NCBI GenBank assembly: GCA_030605125.1
Contig: JAUWBD010000001.1
Location: forward strand, 80,776-144,775
Source of the DNA: Verrucomicrobiota bacterium
GTDB taxonomy: Bacteria > Verrucomicrobiota > Verrucomicrobiia > Opitutales > Opitutaceae
DNA: 64,000 nucleotides
Direction of reading: 5' to 3'
Shown here in pieces: positions 9,284 to 17,182 of the stretch. Made by a program: the position numbers and the translations under genes. Below the pieces are notes generated by a model. That model did no database searches and was not told where the DNA came from. It saw only the letters and a list, made by a program, of their open reading frames with translations. Within the stretch, counting starts at the first letter, position 1. Every line of letters begins with the position of its first letter.

Positions 9284-11974
9284 TCAGTCTTGGGCGCGGC
9301 GGAACTCGACCCGCTTGAGGATGCGCATCTGCACGAGGGTGAAGCCGATCAGGCAGGCGCCGACGATCCAGGCCATCGAGGTCGCCATGCTGAAGCGCAG
9401 GTTGTTGTAGGCCTCGATCCAGATCTTCATGCTCACGACCATCGTCGTCTCGCCCGGACCGCCGAAGGTGAGCAGGAAGATGTTCCCCATGTTCTGGAAC
9501 GTCGCGATGAACGCGCCCAAAAAGTTGATGATGATGAGCGGCATCAACACCGGCAGGGTGATGTGGCGCAGCTTGGTGAAGATGCCGCCGCCATCGAGTT
9601 CGCAGGCCTCGTAGGTGTCCTCGGGCACGCTCTTGAGCGCCGCAAGGTAGATGAGGCAGCCCATGCCGGCGCTCGCCCAGGCTCCGGGCAGGATCACGCA
9701 GAGCATCGCGAGCGCGGGATCTTCCAGCCAGCCCTGCGGCGAGACGTTCACGCCCGGCAGGTAGTTGAGGATCGCGATCATCTGGTTGAACAGACCGTTG
9801 GGCCGCGGGTCGAACATCAGCTTCCAGAGGAGCGCGATCACGAGGCCGCTCGTCACCTGCGGCAGGAAAAACAGCGTGCGGAAGAAGATCTTCCCGCGCG
9901 GCACCTCGGAGAGCATGATCGCCAGGATGATCGGCGTGGTAAACGACAGGAGCATCGTCAGCGCCACGTAGTAAACCGTGCGGCCCATGCTCGCCCAAAA
10001 ACCGCGGTCGAGCGCCAGCGCGATGAAGTTGTCGAGCCCCACAAACACGCTCTCGCCCGCCACGCGGTAGTTTTGAAACGCCATCACCAGTCCGCGGAAG
10101 AGCGGGTAGTAGCCCCACAGGCCGATGAGCAGCAGCGCCGGCAGGAGCAGCAGCCAGGGCAGAAAACGGTTGTCCACCATGCCGCTCGCCGCGGGCATGC
10201 CACGACGCTGGAAGAGCGAGCGGATGATCATCACGAGCATGCCGGCCATGGCCGCGCACACGACCGCGAAGATCACCCTCGCCAGCGGGCGGTGCTCGTC
10301 GAGCTCGGCGCGGGGCCGGGCGAACATCACGCCGGAGTTGGCCTTGCGGTTGATCATCGAGAGCGCCGCCCCGTAGTCGAAGGGCTCGCCGCTCTGCGCC
10401 AGCACGAGGCTGAGCATCTCGCGATTCAAAGAGCCGTCCATCGTCGCCCAAAATCCCTCGTAGGGCTCGGTGAAGCTGACGATCTCGCCGGAATCGATCC
10501 GCCGATACACATCCCGCAGCGAGCCCGGGATGCTCTCGATGTAGTCCTGATGCCCGAGGCGCTCGAGCATGCGCGGGTGCACGAAGCGGGCGAGGCCATA
10601 CACGACCATCCGCTCCGCCACCGCCTCGCGCGCCACGCTGTCCGTCACGCCGGTGAGCACCTTCCACACCTTGTCGCGCTCGGCCTTGGGACGCTCGCCG
10701 ACATTGACCGCCATGGTCGCGAAGTGCCGCTGCACCTGCACCACCGGACGATGCTCCTCGCTCGCCGCGGGAAAAGGGAACCAGCTCAGGAGATCGGGGT
10801 TAACGCCGGAGGTGTTGCCGGTGTTGAGCAAGTCGGTGACGAACCAGGTAATCATCGCCACCTCGCCGCGCCCGAGCAGTTGCAACGGATCGGTCTCGCG
10901 AGAGCCGAGGTGCGCGCGCGCCACGCCCTGATTTACCTGCGCGGGCGAAAACGTGATCCGACGCCCGTCCACCACCACCGCGCCGGCCGCGAGGGCCTCG
11001 GCGTCGAGCGGGATAGGTTCACCGGTCTCCGGATCCAAGATCCAACGCCCCCAGCGCAAACGATGGAAAAACGCGGTCGCGGCCAAGCCGGCGGGGGAAT
11101 CGAAATCAGCGCGAAACTCGACCGGCGCCTGGGAAAGATCGGTGCCGTCCTCCAGCTTCAGCACCCGCGCGTCGGGCGGAAACACATGCTGCAAGCCGGT
11201 GCGCGGATCGGTGCGCACCTGCACGATCGGTTCGCCGCCCGCCGCCTTCACCCAGGGCAGCCAAGTGAAGCCGTGGGGGAGCAAGGTCAGCGCGCGCTGG
11301 CCGGGATTGTGCAAGCGCCCCGCCACCGGCGCGCCGGGATTGGTGAGGATCATGCACCAACGATAAAACTCCTCCCACGTGCGGGGCGGATTGTCGGGAT
11401 CAAGCCCCGCGTTCCGAATCAGGTCGGTGCGTATGATGACGCCGAGCATCGACTCGCCGGCCTGAGGCAGGCCGTAGATTTTGCCGTCCTTGGTCGCGAC
11501 CTGGCGCCAAAGCGCGGGCACCTCCGCCCACCCTTCCCAACGCGCCTCCTCCGGGCTCACCTGCCCGTCGCCGTCCGTGTCCTCGCCGATCCACTCGTTT
11601 AGCGGATGAAGAAACCCCTGCCCCACGTCGTTTCGGATGACGTGAAACCATGAGTCCATGATGTCGGGCGAGGTCTGGCCCGCGATCGACATGATGAGCG
11701 TGGACCGTCCGCCTCCGCCCGGCAGCGCCAGGCCGCTCCACATCTGGATGGAGAGATTCGGATCGTCCTTCATCATCTGCACCAGATGCGGAGTGGCCTC
11801 CGGCTGGTTGGGATCGTAGAAGCGCGACACCACCGAGACCTTCACCGGGCCGGGAGTCTCCTTCGCGGCCTGCGCCGGGGCACAGAGAAGCGCGACCAGT
11901 GCGAAAAGCGTCCACGCGGTGCGAAGAAAGGAAAAGCTGTGCGAACGGTGATCGGGTTCGGGCGGGGCGCTCAT
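9284..11974 (-). CDS. Fused sugar-binding protein and ABC permease (MalE-MalF type)
   Basis: A single chain of about 896 residues carries both the solute-binding protein and the first permease of a CUT1 sugar importer. I chose the ATG at 11974 because it places a clean signal sequence (AWTLFALVALLCAPAQA) near the N-terminus; the open frame runs back to 12220 through non-coding-looking DNA. Binding-protein features include KIYGLPQAGESMLGVIIRTD and WEEFYRWCMIL. After about 530 residues a membrane helix (VIFAVVCAAMAGMLVMIIRSLF) leads into a MalF-like permease (LPWLLLLPALLLIGLWGYYPLF) ending with the EAA loop (EACELDGGGIFTKLRHITLP). The topology is consistent: binding domain outside, one crossing in, then the permease helices. 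Sugar specificity cannot be read. Confidence 0.9.
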   Translation of the reverse strand: MSAPPEPDHRSHSFSFLRTAWTLFALVALLCAPAQAAKETPGPVKVSVVSRFYDPNQPEATPHLVQMMKDDPNLSIQMWSGLALPGGGGRSTLIMSIAGQTSPDIMDSWFHVIRNDVGQGFLHPLNEWIGEDTDGDGQVSPEEARWEGWAEVPALWRQVATKDGKIYGLPQAGESMLGVIIRTDLIRNAGLDPDNPPRTWEEFYRWCMILTNPGAPVAGRLHNPGQRALTLLPHGFTWLPWVKAAGGEPIVQVRTDPRTGLQHVFPPDARVLKLEDGTDLSQAPVEFRADFDSPAGLAATAFFHRLRWGRWILDPETGEPIPLDAEALAAGAVVVDGRRITFSPAQVNQGVARAHLGSRETDPLQLLGRGEVAMITWFVTDLLNTGNTSGVNPDLLSWFPFPAASEEHRPVVQVQRHFATMAVNVGERPKAERDKVWKVLTGVTDSVAREAVAERMVVYGLARFVHPRMLERLGHQDYIESIPGSLRDVYRRIDSGEIVSFTEPYEGFWATMDGSLNREMLSLVLAQSGEPFDYGAALSMINRKANSGVMFARPRAELDEHRPLARVIFAVVCAAMAGMLVMIIRSLFQRRGMPAASGMVDNRFLPWLLLLPALLLIGLWGYYPLFRGLVMAFQNYRVAGESVFVGLDNFIALALDRGFWASMGRTVYYVALTMLLSFTTPIILAIMLSEVPRGKIFFRTLFFLPQVTSGLVIALLWKLMFDPRPNGLFNQMIAILNYLPGVNVSPQGWLEDPALAMLCVILPGAWASAGMGCLIYLAALKSVPEDTYEACELDGGGIFTKLRHITLPVLMPLIIINFLGAFIATFQNMGNIFLLTFGGPGETTMVVSMKIWIEAYNNLRFSMATSMAWIVGACLIGFTLVQMRILKRVEFRRAQD

Positions 11975-12306
11975 CGGGGTCGCCGACCAGAGCATCGGGC
12001 CACTACCCGACGCGACCGGAACACATAACATACTCATGAACTTTGGAGCGGGGCGGGAGTTCGCCACAGCGCAGTGTCCGAACGCTGATTCTTGGCCAAA
12101 AAAAGCTCCTCGGCGATAGGTGTGTCCGGGAAATAAACCCGTGGAGCGCCAGAGGAGAGACTCGCTCGGCCAAGGCGACCGAGGCGGAGGTGGACCAGCG
12201 GTCCATGCCGTCGAGGGCAACGCCGGCCCGGCATGACGGGTTTATTTACCAGACACACCCCAAGGGAGGAGCCCTCGGCAATACCAGGCCACGCCAAACC
12301 CGCGCG
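11975..12306. other. 332-bp intergenic segment with inverted-repeat element
   Basis: No convincing gene is present between the hypothetical protein and the binding-protein/permease fusion. The frame of the fusion gene stays open through it, but the translation is Pro/Arg/Ser-rich and unlike the protein. The segment is dominated by a 168-bp element with inverted ends (listed separately). A possible promoter for the transporter genes would have to lie between that element and 11974; I see no clear -35/-10 pair. Confidence 0.6.
12105..12272. repeat. 168-bp palindromic element with 37-38-nt inverted ends (MITE/REPIN-like)
   Basis: The left arm (12105-12142) and right arm (12236-12272) are inverted copies sharing GCTCCTC, then about 7 variable bases, then GTGTGTC and GGKAAATAAACCCGT, with only two mismatches across the last 23 bases. 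The 93-bp interior holds further hairpins: GGACC-AGC-GGTCC at 12192-12204 and CATGCCG...CGGCATG at 12204-12235, the latter abutting the right arm. It encodes nothing. As RNA it would fold into one long stem. It sits between the stop of the first operon gene and the transporter genes, so it could attenuate or process the transcript. It resembles non-autonomous elements moved by REP-associated transposases, but no transposase is in the window. Confidence 0.75.
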
Positions 12307-13692
12307 TCAGGTGTAGTGCAACTGCGCCGTCGCCACGCAATCGGCCGACGCCACCACCCGCACCCAGTGCGCGCTGAACCCGTCGGAAAACACGTGCGGC
12401 GCGTAGCCTTTGGCCGGCACCTCGACTCGTTGATACGCGCTCCATTCCCCGCAGCCGAGGAAGTCCACCTCGATGGTGAACGTCACCGGCTGTTCGGCCT
12501 CGTGCGTGAGATGAATGACCTTCTTGTCAAAACCGGTCATGAGATACGGATCGGAAGGCTCGCCGGCCTTGACCGCGTCTTTCCACCATGGGCCGCCCCA
12601 CCCCTTCGGCTTGCCGAGGTTCCAGAGGTCGTCGGTGCGGCCGAACCACAGGCCCGAGCTCGGCTCGGCGGCCTGCAGGTTGCCGCCGCCTTCGTGCGAG
12701 GTGTTGTCGGCGCCGATGACGAGCATGCCGTTCCAGTTGCAAAAATCGCCATGCACCCAGAGGTGCGTCGAAATCGGGCGGATGCCCCAGACGCGTCCGC
12801 CGAACGCCCACGGCGAGAGTTCGTAGAACATGCCGTGATGGTCCATCAGCAGGCGCTCGTGCTCGATCGAGCGGATGCGCGGCCACTCGGTCTGCCACTT
12901 GTGGTCCCAGCAATTCGACGCCTTGGGCAGGCGATAGGTCGTCCATTTTTTGTCGGCGTCGGTGTAAACCTTGAGGATCGCCGAGGCGCGGTCCCAGCCG
13001 TTGGCGAAGATCGTCTTACCGAAATAGTTCAGTCCGTTCACGCCAACGAAGGGCTTGTTCTCGATCGAGGCCCACTTCGCGCCGTCATACTCGGCCAGGT
13101 TGCCCTCGGCGGTTTTGCCGAGGAAGTCGGACTCGGAGTAATCGTTGTTCACCACGACCAGACGCCCGTGCGCCTGGTAGCAATCCTTGAAGTGGCAGCT
13201 CCCCTCGCCCGGCGTGCCGAGCTCTTTTTGCAGGTCGAAGAGGTGCTTTGTCTCCAACGTGTGGACGTTGAGCTCGAACAGCTCGCCTTCCATGCCGAGC
13301 ATATAGACGAGGTTTCGGGGATCGGTCAGGTGACGCGCCGTGCCGCACAGGCGGATGTCCACGAGCTCCGCGACGGTGCGCACGTTGTGCTTTGTATCCA
13401 CCAAGTGGGGACCGATGATGAGCTGGCTCGACTCATCGTGCACAAAGCGGTTGGCATAGGTGCCGTCCACGCCCGCCGGATGGCGCGTCATGGAAAAATC
13501 CGGCTCGATCACGCGCAGGCCCGTGCCCGTGCCGGTGTGGCGGCGGTGCGAGTTGTAGTTGAGCACGTAGAGCTTGCCGAGCCAGGGCATCAGGCAGCCC
13601 ACGCCGATCTCGCTGCGCGGCGGGCCGAAGTCGGCGACCTGGGCGAGCGACGGAACGACACCGGAGAAATTCAGGGGAAGGTTTGGATTCAT
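12307..13692 (-). CDS. Conserved hypothetical protein, beta-propeller-like
   Basis: A 461-residue protein with no signal peptide and no family I recognise firmly. It is rich in aromatic and Gly residues in beta-type blocks (for example NLVYMLGMEGELFELNVHTL, LYVLNYNSH, LLMDHHGMFYELSP), which suggests a beta-propeller followed by a C-terminal beta-sandwich (from about residue 395). It starts 72 bp from a divergent LacI regulator gene with a palindromic operator between them, and it precedes the ABC importer genes on the same strand. It is therefore probably the first gene of the sugar-uptake operon; a role in intracellular handling of the sugar is inferred only from position. Confidence 0.7.
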   Translation of the reverse strand: MNPNLPLNFSGVVPSLAQVADFGPPRSEIGVGCLMPWLGKLYVLNYNSHRRHTGTGTGLRVIEPDFSMTRHPAGVDGTYANRFVHDESSQLIIGPHLVDTKHNVRTVAELVDIRLCGTARHLTDPRNLVYMLGMEGELFELNVHTLETKHLFDLQKELGTPGEGSCHFKDCYQAHGRLVVVNNDYSESDFLGKTAEGNLAEYDGAKWASIENKPFVGVNGLNYFGKTIFANGWDRASAILKVYTDADKKWTTYRLPKASNCWDHKWQTEWPRIRSIEHERLLMDHHGMFYELSPWAFGGRVWGIRPISTHLWVHGDFCNWNGMLVIGADNTSHEGGGNLQAAEPSSGLWFGRTDDLWNLGKPKGWGGPWWKDAVKAGEPSDPYLMTGFDKKVIHLTHEAEQPVTFTIEVDFLGCGEWSAYQRVEVPAKGYAPHVFSDGFSAHWVRVVASADCVATAQLHYT

Positions 13693-13740
13693 CGCCGGAG
13701 ATGCTGCGCGCAGGCGCGACCTTGCTGAAGCGGGACGACA

Positions 13741-13754
13741 TGTTCACGTTAACA
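13741..13754. promoter_or_regulatory. LacI-family operator in divergent promoter region
   Basis: TGTTCACGTTAACA is a 14-bp palindrome with one mismatched pair (TGTTnACGTnAACA) and the central CpG usual for LacI-family operators. It lies in the 72-bp gap between the divergent LacI gene (start 13765) and the uptake operon (start 13692), where it could control both. Confidence 0.65.
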
Positions 13755-13764
13755 TTCTCGCCTC

Positions 13765-14739
13765 ATGAACCGCCCCACCCTGCACGACGTCGCCCGCGAG
13801 GCCGACGTGAGCCACATGACGGTCTCGCGCGTGCTGCACGGCGTGCGCGCCGTGCGCCCGGGCACGGCGGACCGTGTGCGCGCCGCCGTCGAAAAACTCG
13901 GCTACCGCCCCGACCCCGCGCTCTCCGCGCTCGCCGCCTACCGGACGAAGGGCGGCGGCCGGGGCACGGGCGGCACGGTTGCCTTCATCGACTGCGACGG
14001 CACCGAGCACAGCCGGAGCGTGTTCGCGGGGGCGCGCGCCGAGGCGTCGTTGCTCGGCTACGCCTGCGAAGCCATCCGTCTGCCATCGGGCAAACGCGCG
14101 CAAACGCGATTGTCCCGCGTGCTTTTTCATCGCGGGGTGCCGGGGCTGCTCTTCGGCCCGTCGGAAATGCGGCAGGAATTCACCGGCTGGGACTGGGCGC
14201 GCTTCGCCGCGGTCTCGCTCGGCGCGCTCTGCCACCGGCCGGCGATGCACGCGGTGTCGCCGGACTACTTTCACGGCGCGGCCAGCGCCTGCGAGCGGTT
14301 GTTTGAGACGGGACGAAAACGCATCGCGTTGATCGTCGATTCGCATCTGCAAACCCGCACCGGCGACCTCTGGCTGGGCGGATACGCCGCCGGCGTGCTC
14401 GCGCGTCACGCCCCCCTGGTGTGCCCTGATCCCATCATGCGCAAACACGCGGCGCTGCTCGCCTGGCTCCAAAAAAACAAAATCGACGGCGTCCTCACGA
14501 TCCACGGTGAACTGGCGTCGTTGCTCGGCAAAATCGGCATGACCGCGGCCTACCTGAACCAGGAGGGCGAAGGCCTGCCGTTCGCGCACTACCATCTCCC
14601 GCGAGCCGACATCGGCCGCGAAGGCGTGCGCCTGCTGCATCACGCGCTGCTCCGCCGCGAATTCGGCCTGCCCGCCGAGCCCAAGCACGTGGCGCTGCGC
14701 GGCGTGTGGCAAACGGACGCGTCATCCGTGTCTCCGTGA
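13765..14739 (+). CDS. LacI-family transcriptional regulator
   Basis: A 324-residue repressor-type protein. The N-terminal helix-turn-helix is clear (TLHDVAREADVSHMTVSRVL, residues 5-24) with the hinge region after YRPDPALSALAAYR, followed by a periplasmic-binding-protein-like sensor domain that would bind a sugar. It diverges from the hypothetical-protein/ABC-importer operon, and the palindrome at 13741-13754 lies between them, so repression of that operon and of itself is the obvious proposal. The fragment TLHDVAREADVS places the recognition helix where expected for LacI/GalR proteins. Confidence 0.93.
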   Translation: MNRPTLHDVAREADVSHMTVSRVLHGVRAVRPGTADRVRAAVEKLGYRPDPALSALAAYRTKGGGRGTGGTVAFIDCDGTEHSRSVFAGARAEASLLGYACEAIRLPSGKRAQTRLSRVLFHRGVPGLLFGPSEMRQEFTGWDWARFAAVSLGALCHRPAMHAVSPDYFHGAASACERLFETGRKRIALIVDSHLQTRTGDLWLGGYAAGVLARHAPLVCPDPIMRKHAALLAWLQKNKIDGVLTIHGELASLLGKIGMTAAYLNQEGEGLPFAHYHLPRADIGREGVRLLHHALLRREFGLPAEPKHVALRGVWQTDASSVSP

Positions 14740-14869
14740 ACACTTCGGCGGGTTTGGCCGCCGTTTTGCGCCTTGGCCGGCACGGCTTCACGCCATCCGT
14801 CGCCGCGCTTCGCCGCGCCGCCGGGCACCCTTGTCGTCGCCGCATCCTGCTGCTTTCATATGTGGCTTA

Positions 14870-14886
14870 ATTTCACTAATGGAAAT
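14870..14886. promoter_or_regulatory. Possible IclR autoregulatory site over the start codon
   Basis: ATTTCACTAATGGAAAT contains the inverted half-sites ATTTC and GAAAT separated by 7 bp. These resemble the TGGAAA/TTTCCA halves bound by IclR-type regulators. The site overlaps the ATG (14879) of the IclR gene itself, so binding would block translation initiation or early elongation. Only this one copy was noticed. Confidence 0.35.
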
Positions 14887-15631
14887 GACTTTGCCCGTTA
14901 CCGCCGTTCCCGCCCTGGCCCGCGGACTTGCCGCCATGCGCCTGCTCTCCGCCGAGGGCCCGCTTGCGATGGAGGCGGTCGCTTCCCGTCTTTCACTACC
15001 CCGCAGTTCCGCCTTCCGGCTGCTCGAAACCCTCCGCACCCTCGGCTACGCCGAACGCGATCCCGCCCGCCGCTACCGGCTGATCTGGAGTTTCCAGCCC
15101 GGCGAAGGCGTCGCCGCCGCGTTCTCAGCCCGGCTGGATTCTTGCATGGAGCGCCTCGCCGACTCCCTCGGCGTCACCCTCGAATGGTATGAAGCCTCGG
15201 AGCGCGGCCTCGAGCTGCGCCGCCAGCGGCTGCCCGTGCGCGGCGAGGTGCGCGTCGCGGCCCGCCCCGGCTTCGTCCGCGAGTGGAACACCCAGCTCGA
15301 CGCCGTCGCCCGCCTCGGCCACGCCTTTTCTCCCAAAGCCCCCGTGCTTCGATCCGGCCTCGTTGCCTACACCCGCGACGGCCGCCTCTCCAAAATTCCG
15401 CTGCGCGAGGCCCGCGCGCTCGTCGCCTCCGCGCGCAAATCCCGCTCCGCCACCGACGTGCCCTTCAACCAGAACGGCGTCCGGCGCTGCGGCTCCGTGG
15501 TGCTGCTCCCCGGCGACGTGTCCGCCGGTTTTCTCGTCGCCGCGGCCTCGATCACCTTCGACCCCGACGCCCCCGCGCCCGCCCGCCTCGCCGCCGCCCT
15601 CCGCGAGGCCTGCGGCGCCCTTTCAACCTGA
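14879..15631 (+). CDS. IclR-family transcriptional regulator
   Basis: A 251-residue regulator counted from ATG 14879 (14885 is an alternative). The N-terminal winged helix (ARGLAAMRLL, then LPRSSAFRLLETLRTLGYAERD) is typical, followed by the GAF-like effector domain (VRVAARPGFVREWN, FNQNGVRRCGSVVLLPGD). It lies 9 bp upstream of a sulfatase gene on the same strand and likely controls it. Genes of this family often sense intermediates of sugar or aromatic catabolism. The ATTTC-N7-GAAAT inverted repeat over the start suggests self-control. Confidence 0.88.
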   Translation: MEMTLPVTAVPALARGLAAMRLLSAEGPLAMEAVASRLSLPRSSAFRLLETLRTLGYAERDPARRYRLIWSFQPGEGVAAAFSARLDSCMERLADSLGVTLEWYEASERGLELRRQRLPVRGEVRVAARPGFVREWNTQLDAVARLGHAFSPKAPVLRSGLVAYTRDGRLSKIPLREARALVASARKSRSATDVPFNQNGVRRCGSVVLLPGDVSAGFLVAAASITFDPDAPAPARLAAALREACGALST

Positions 15632-15640
15632 CCCGCCGCC

Positions 15641-17182
15641 ATGCGCATCCTCTACCTCGATCTCGACTCCTGTCGCCCCGACCACCTCGGCTGCTACGGT
15701 TATCACCGCGACACCTCGCCCCACATCGACGTCATCGCCCGCCAGGCGATGATCTTTCACAACTGCCACACGTCCGACGCGCCCTGCCTGCCCTCGCGCA
15801 CCGCGCTCTACTCCGGTCGCTTCGGCATCCAGAGCGGCGTCGTCGGTCACGGCGGCACCGCCGCCAACCCCAAGATCGAGGGATCGTCGCGCGATTTCTC
15901 CGACTCCTTCGTCAACCAGGGCCTCGCCCGCCAGCTCCAGAAGCTCGGCTACCACACCGCGATGATCTCGCCCTTCGGCCAGCGCCACGGCGCGCACTGG
16001 TTCTACGCCGGCTTCAACGAGGTCCACAACTCCGGCGGCGGCGGCATGGAATCCGCCGAAGAGGTCTGGCCCTCCATCGCCTCCTGGCTCGATCGGCGCG
16101 GAGCCGATGACCACTGGTTTCTCCACGTCAACTTCTGGGGCATCCACGCCCCCTACCGCGTGCCCGCCGACTACGGCGAACCCTTCGCCGACGCTCCCCT
16201 GCCCCCCTGGCTCGAAACCGACGCCGAGGCCGTCCTCGCCCGCCACAACCGCCTCACCGGTCCGCACTCGTCGCTCGACTTCGACATGTATGACGACCGC
16301 CCGCACCCCGACTATCCGCGCTACCCCGACAGCGTCCGCACCCGCGCCGACCTGCGCCGCGTGTTCAACGGCTACGACACCGGCATCCGCTACGTGGACG
16401 ACCACATCGGCCGCATCGTCGCCAGGCTCAAGGCCGCCGGCATCTATGACGACACCGCGATCATCATCTCCGCCGACCACGGCGAAAACCTCGGCGAACT
16501 CGGCATCTACAGCGAACACGGCACCGCCGACTCCGCCACCTGCCGGATTCCCCTCATTATCAAGTGGCCCGGAGGCGCCGCCGGCGTGAATTCAAAACTC
16601 CACTACAACGTGGACCTCGCCCCCACGCTCATGGACCTCCTCGGCGGCGAAAAACAACCGCTCTGGGACGGCGCCAGCTACGCCCCCGCCGTGCTCACCG
16701 GCGCCGACGTCGGTCGCGACGAGGTCGTCGTCAGCCAGTGCGCCCACGTCTGCCAGCGCTCCGTCCGCTGGGAAAACTGGCTCTACCTGCGCACCTACCA
16801 CGACGGCTTCCACCTCTTCCCGCAGGAGATGCTCTACGACCTCGAAGCCGATCCGCACGAGCAACACGACCTCGCCGCGCGACACCCCGAGCTTTGCCGC
16901 GAAGGCCAGTGGCGGCTCTCCCGCTGGCACGACGCGCAGATGCAACGCATGGCCCGCTCCGCCAGCGACGTCGTCGATCCGCTCTGGACCGTGGTGCGTG
17001 AGGGCGGCCCCTTCCACGCCCGCTCCACCCTCCCCGGCCAGCCCGGCGGACTCGAGGGCATCGCCCGCTACATCGCCCGCCTCGAAGCCACCGGCCGCGC
17101 CGACGGCGCCGCTCAACTCCGCGCCGCACACCTCGACCCCCTGAACCCCGTCCTCAAGGCAGCCACGCGTCCCGCGGCGTAA
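15641..17182 (+). CDS. Type I sulfatase, cytoplasmic
   Basis: Removes sulfate esters, probably from a sugar. The 513-residue protein has the formylglycine motif CLPSR (Cys-49, to be oxidised by a maturase not in this window), the N-terminal metal ligands in LYLDLDSCRPDHLGCYG, and the later block IIISADHGENLGELG with metal and catalytic residues. It has no signal peptide: the fold starts at residue 2, which points to cytoplasmic desulfation of an imported saccharide. It follows the IclR gene by 9 bp. Its last 29 bases overlap, tail to tail, the end of the second sulfatase on the other strand. The C-terminal 130 residues are the usual subdomain. Confidence 0.93.
   Translation: MRILYLDLDSCRPDHLGCYGYHRDTSPHIDVIARQAMIFHNCHTSDAPCLPSRTALYSGRFGIQSGVVGHGGTAANPKIEGSSRDFSDSFVNQGLARQLQKLGYHTAMISPFGQRHGAHWFYAGFNEVHNSGGGGMESAEEVWPSIASWLDRRGADDHWFLHVNFWGIHAPYRVPADYGEPFADAPLPPWLETDAEAVLARHNRLTGPHSSLDFDMYDDRPHPDYPRYPDSVRTRADLRRVFNGYDTGIRYVDDHIGRIVARLKAAGIYDDTAIIISADHGENLGELGIYSEHGTADSATCRIPLIIKWPGGAAGVNSKLHYNVDLAPTLMDLLGGEKQPLWDGASYAPAVLTGADVGRDEVVVSQCAHVCQRSVRWENWLYLRTYHDGFHLFPQEMLYDLEADPHEQHDLAARHPELCREGQWRLSRWHDAQMQRMARSASDVVDPLWTVVREGGPFHARSTLPGQPGGLEGIARYIARLEATGRADGAAQLRAAHLDPLNPVLKAATRPAA

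Noticed and set aside
11975..12220. N-terminal extension of the binding-protein/permease fusion
   Set aside because: It would put about 80 Pro/Arg/Ser-rich residues before a good signal peptide and would include the inverted-repeat element.
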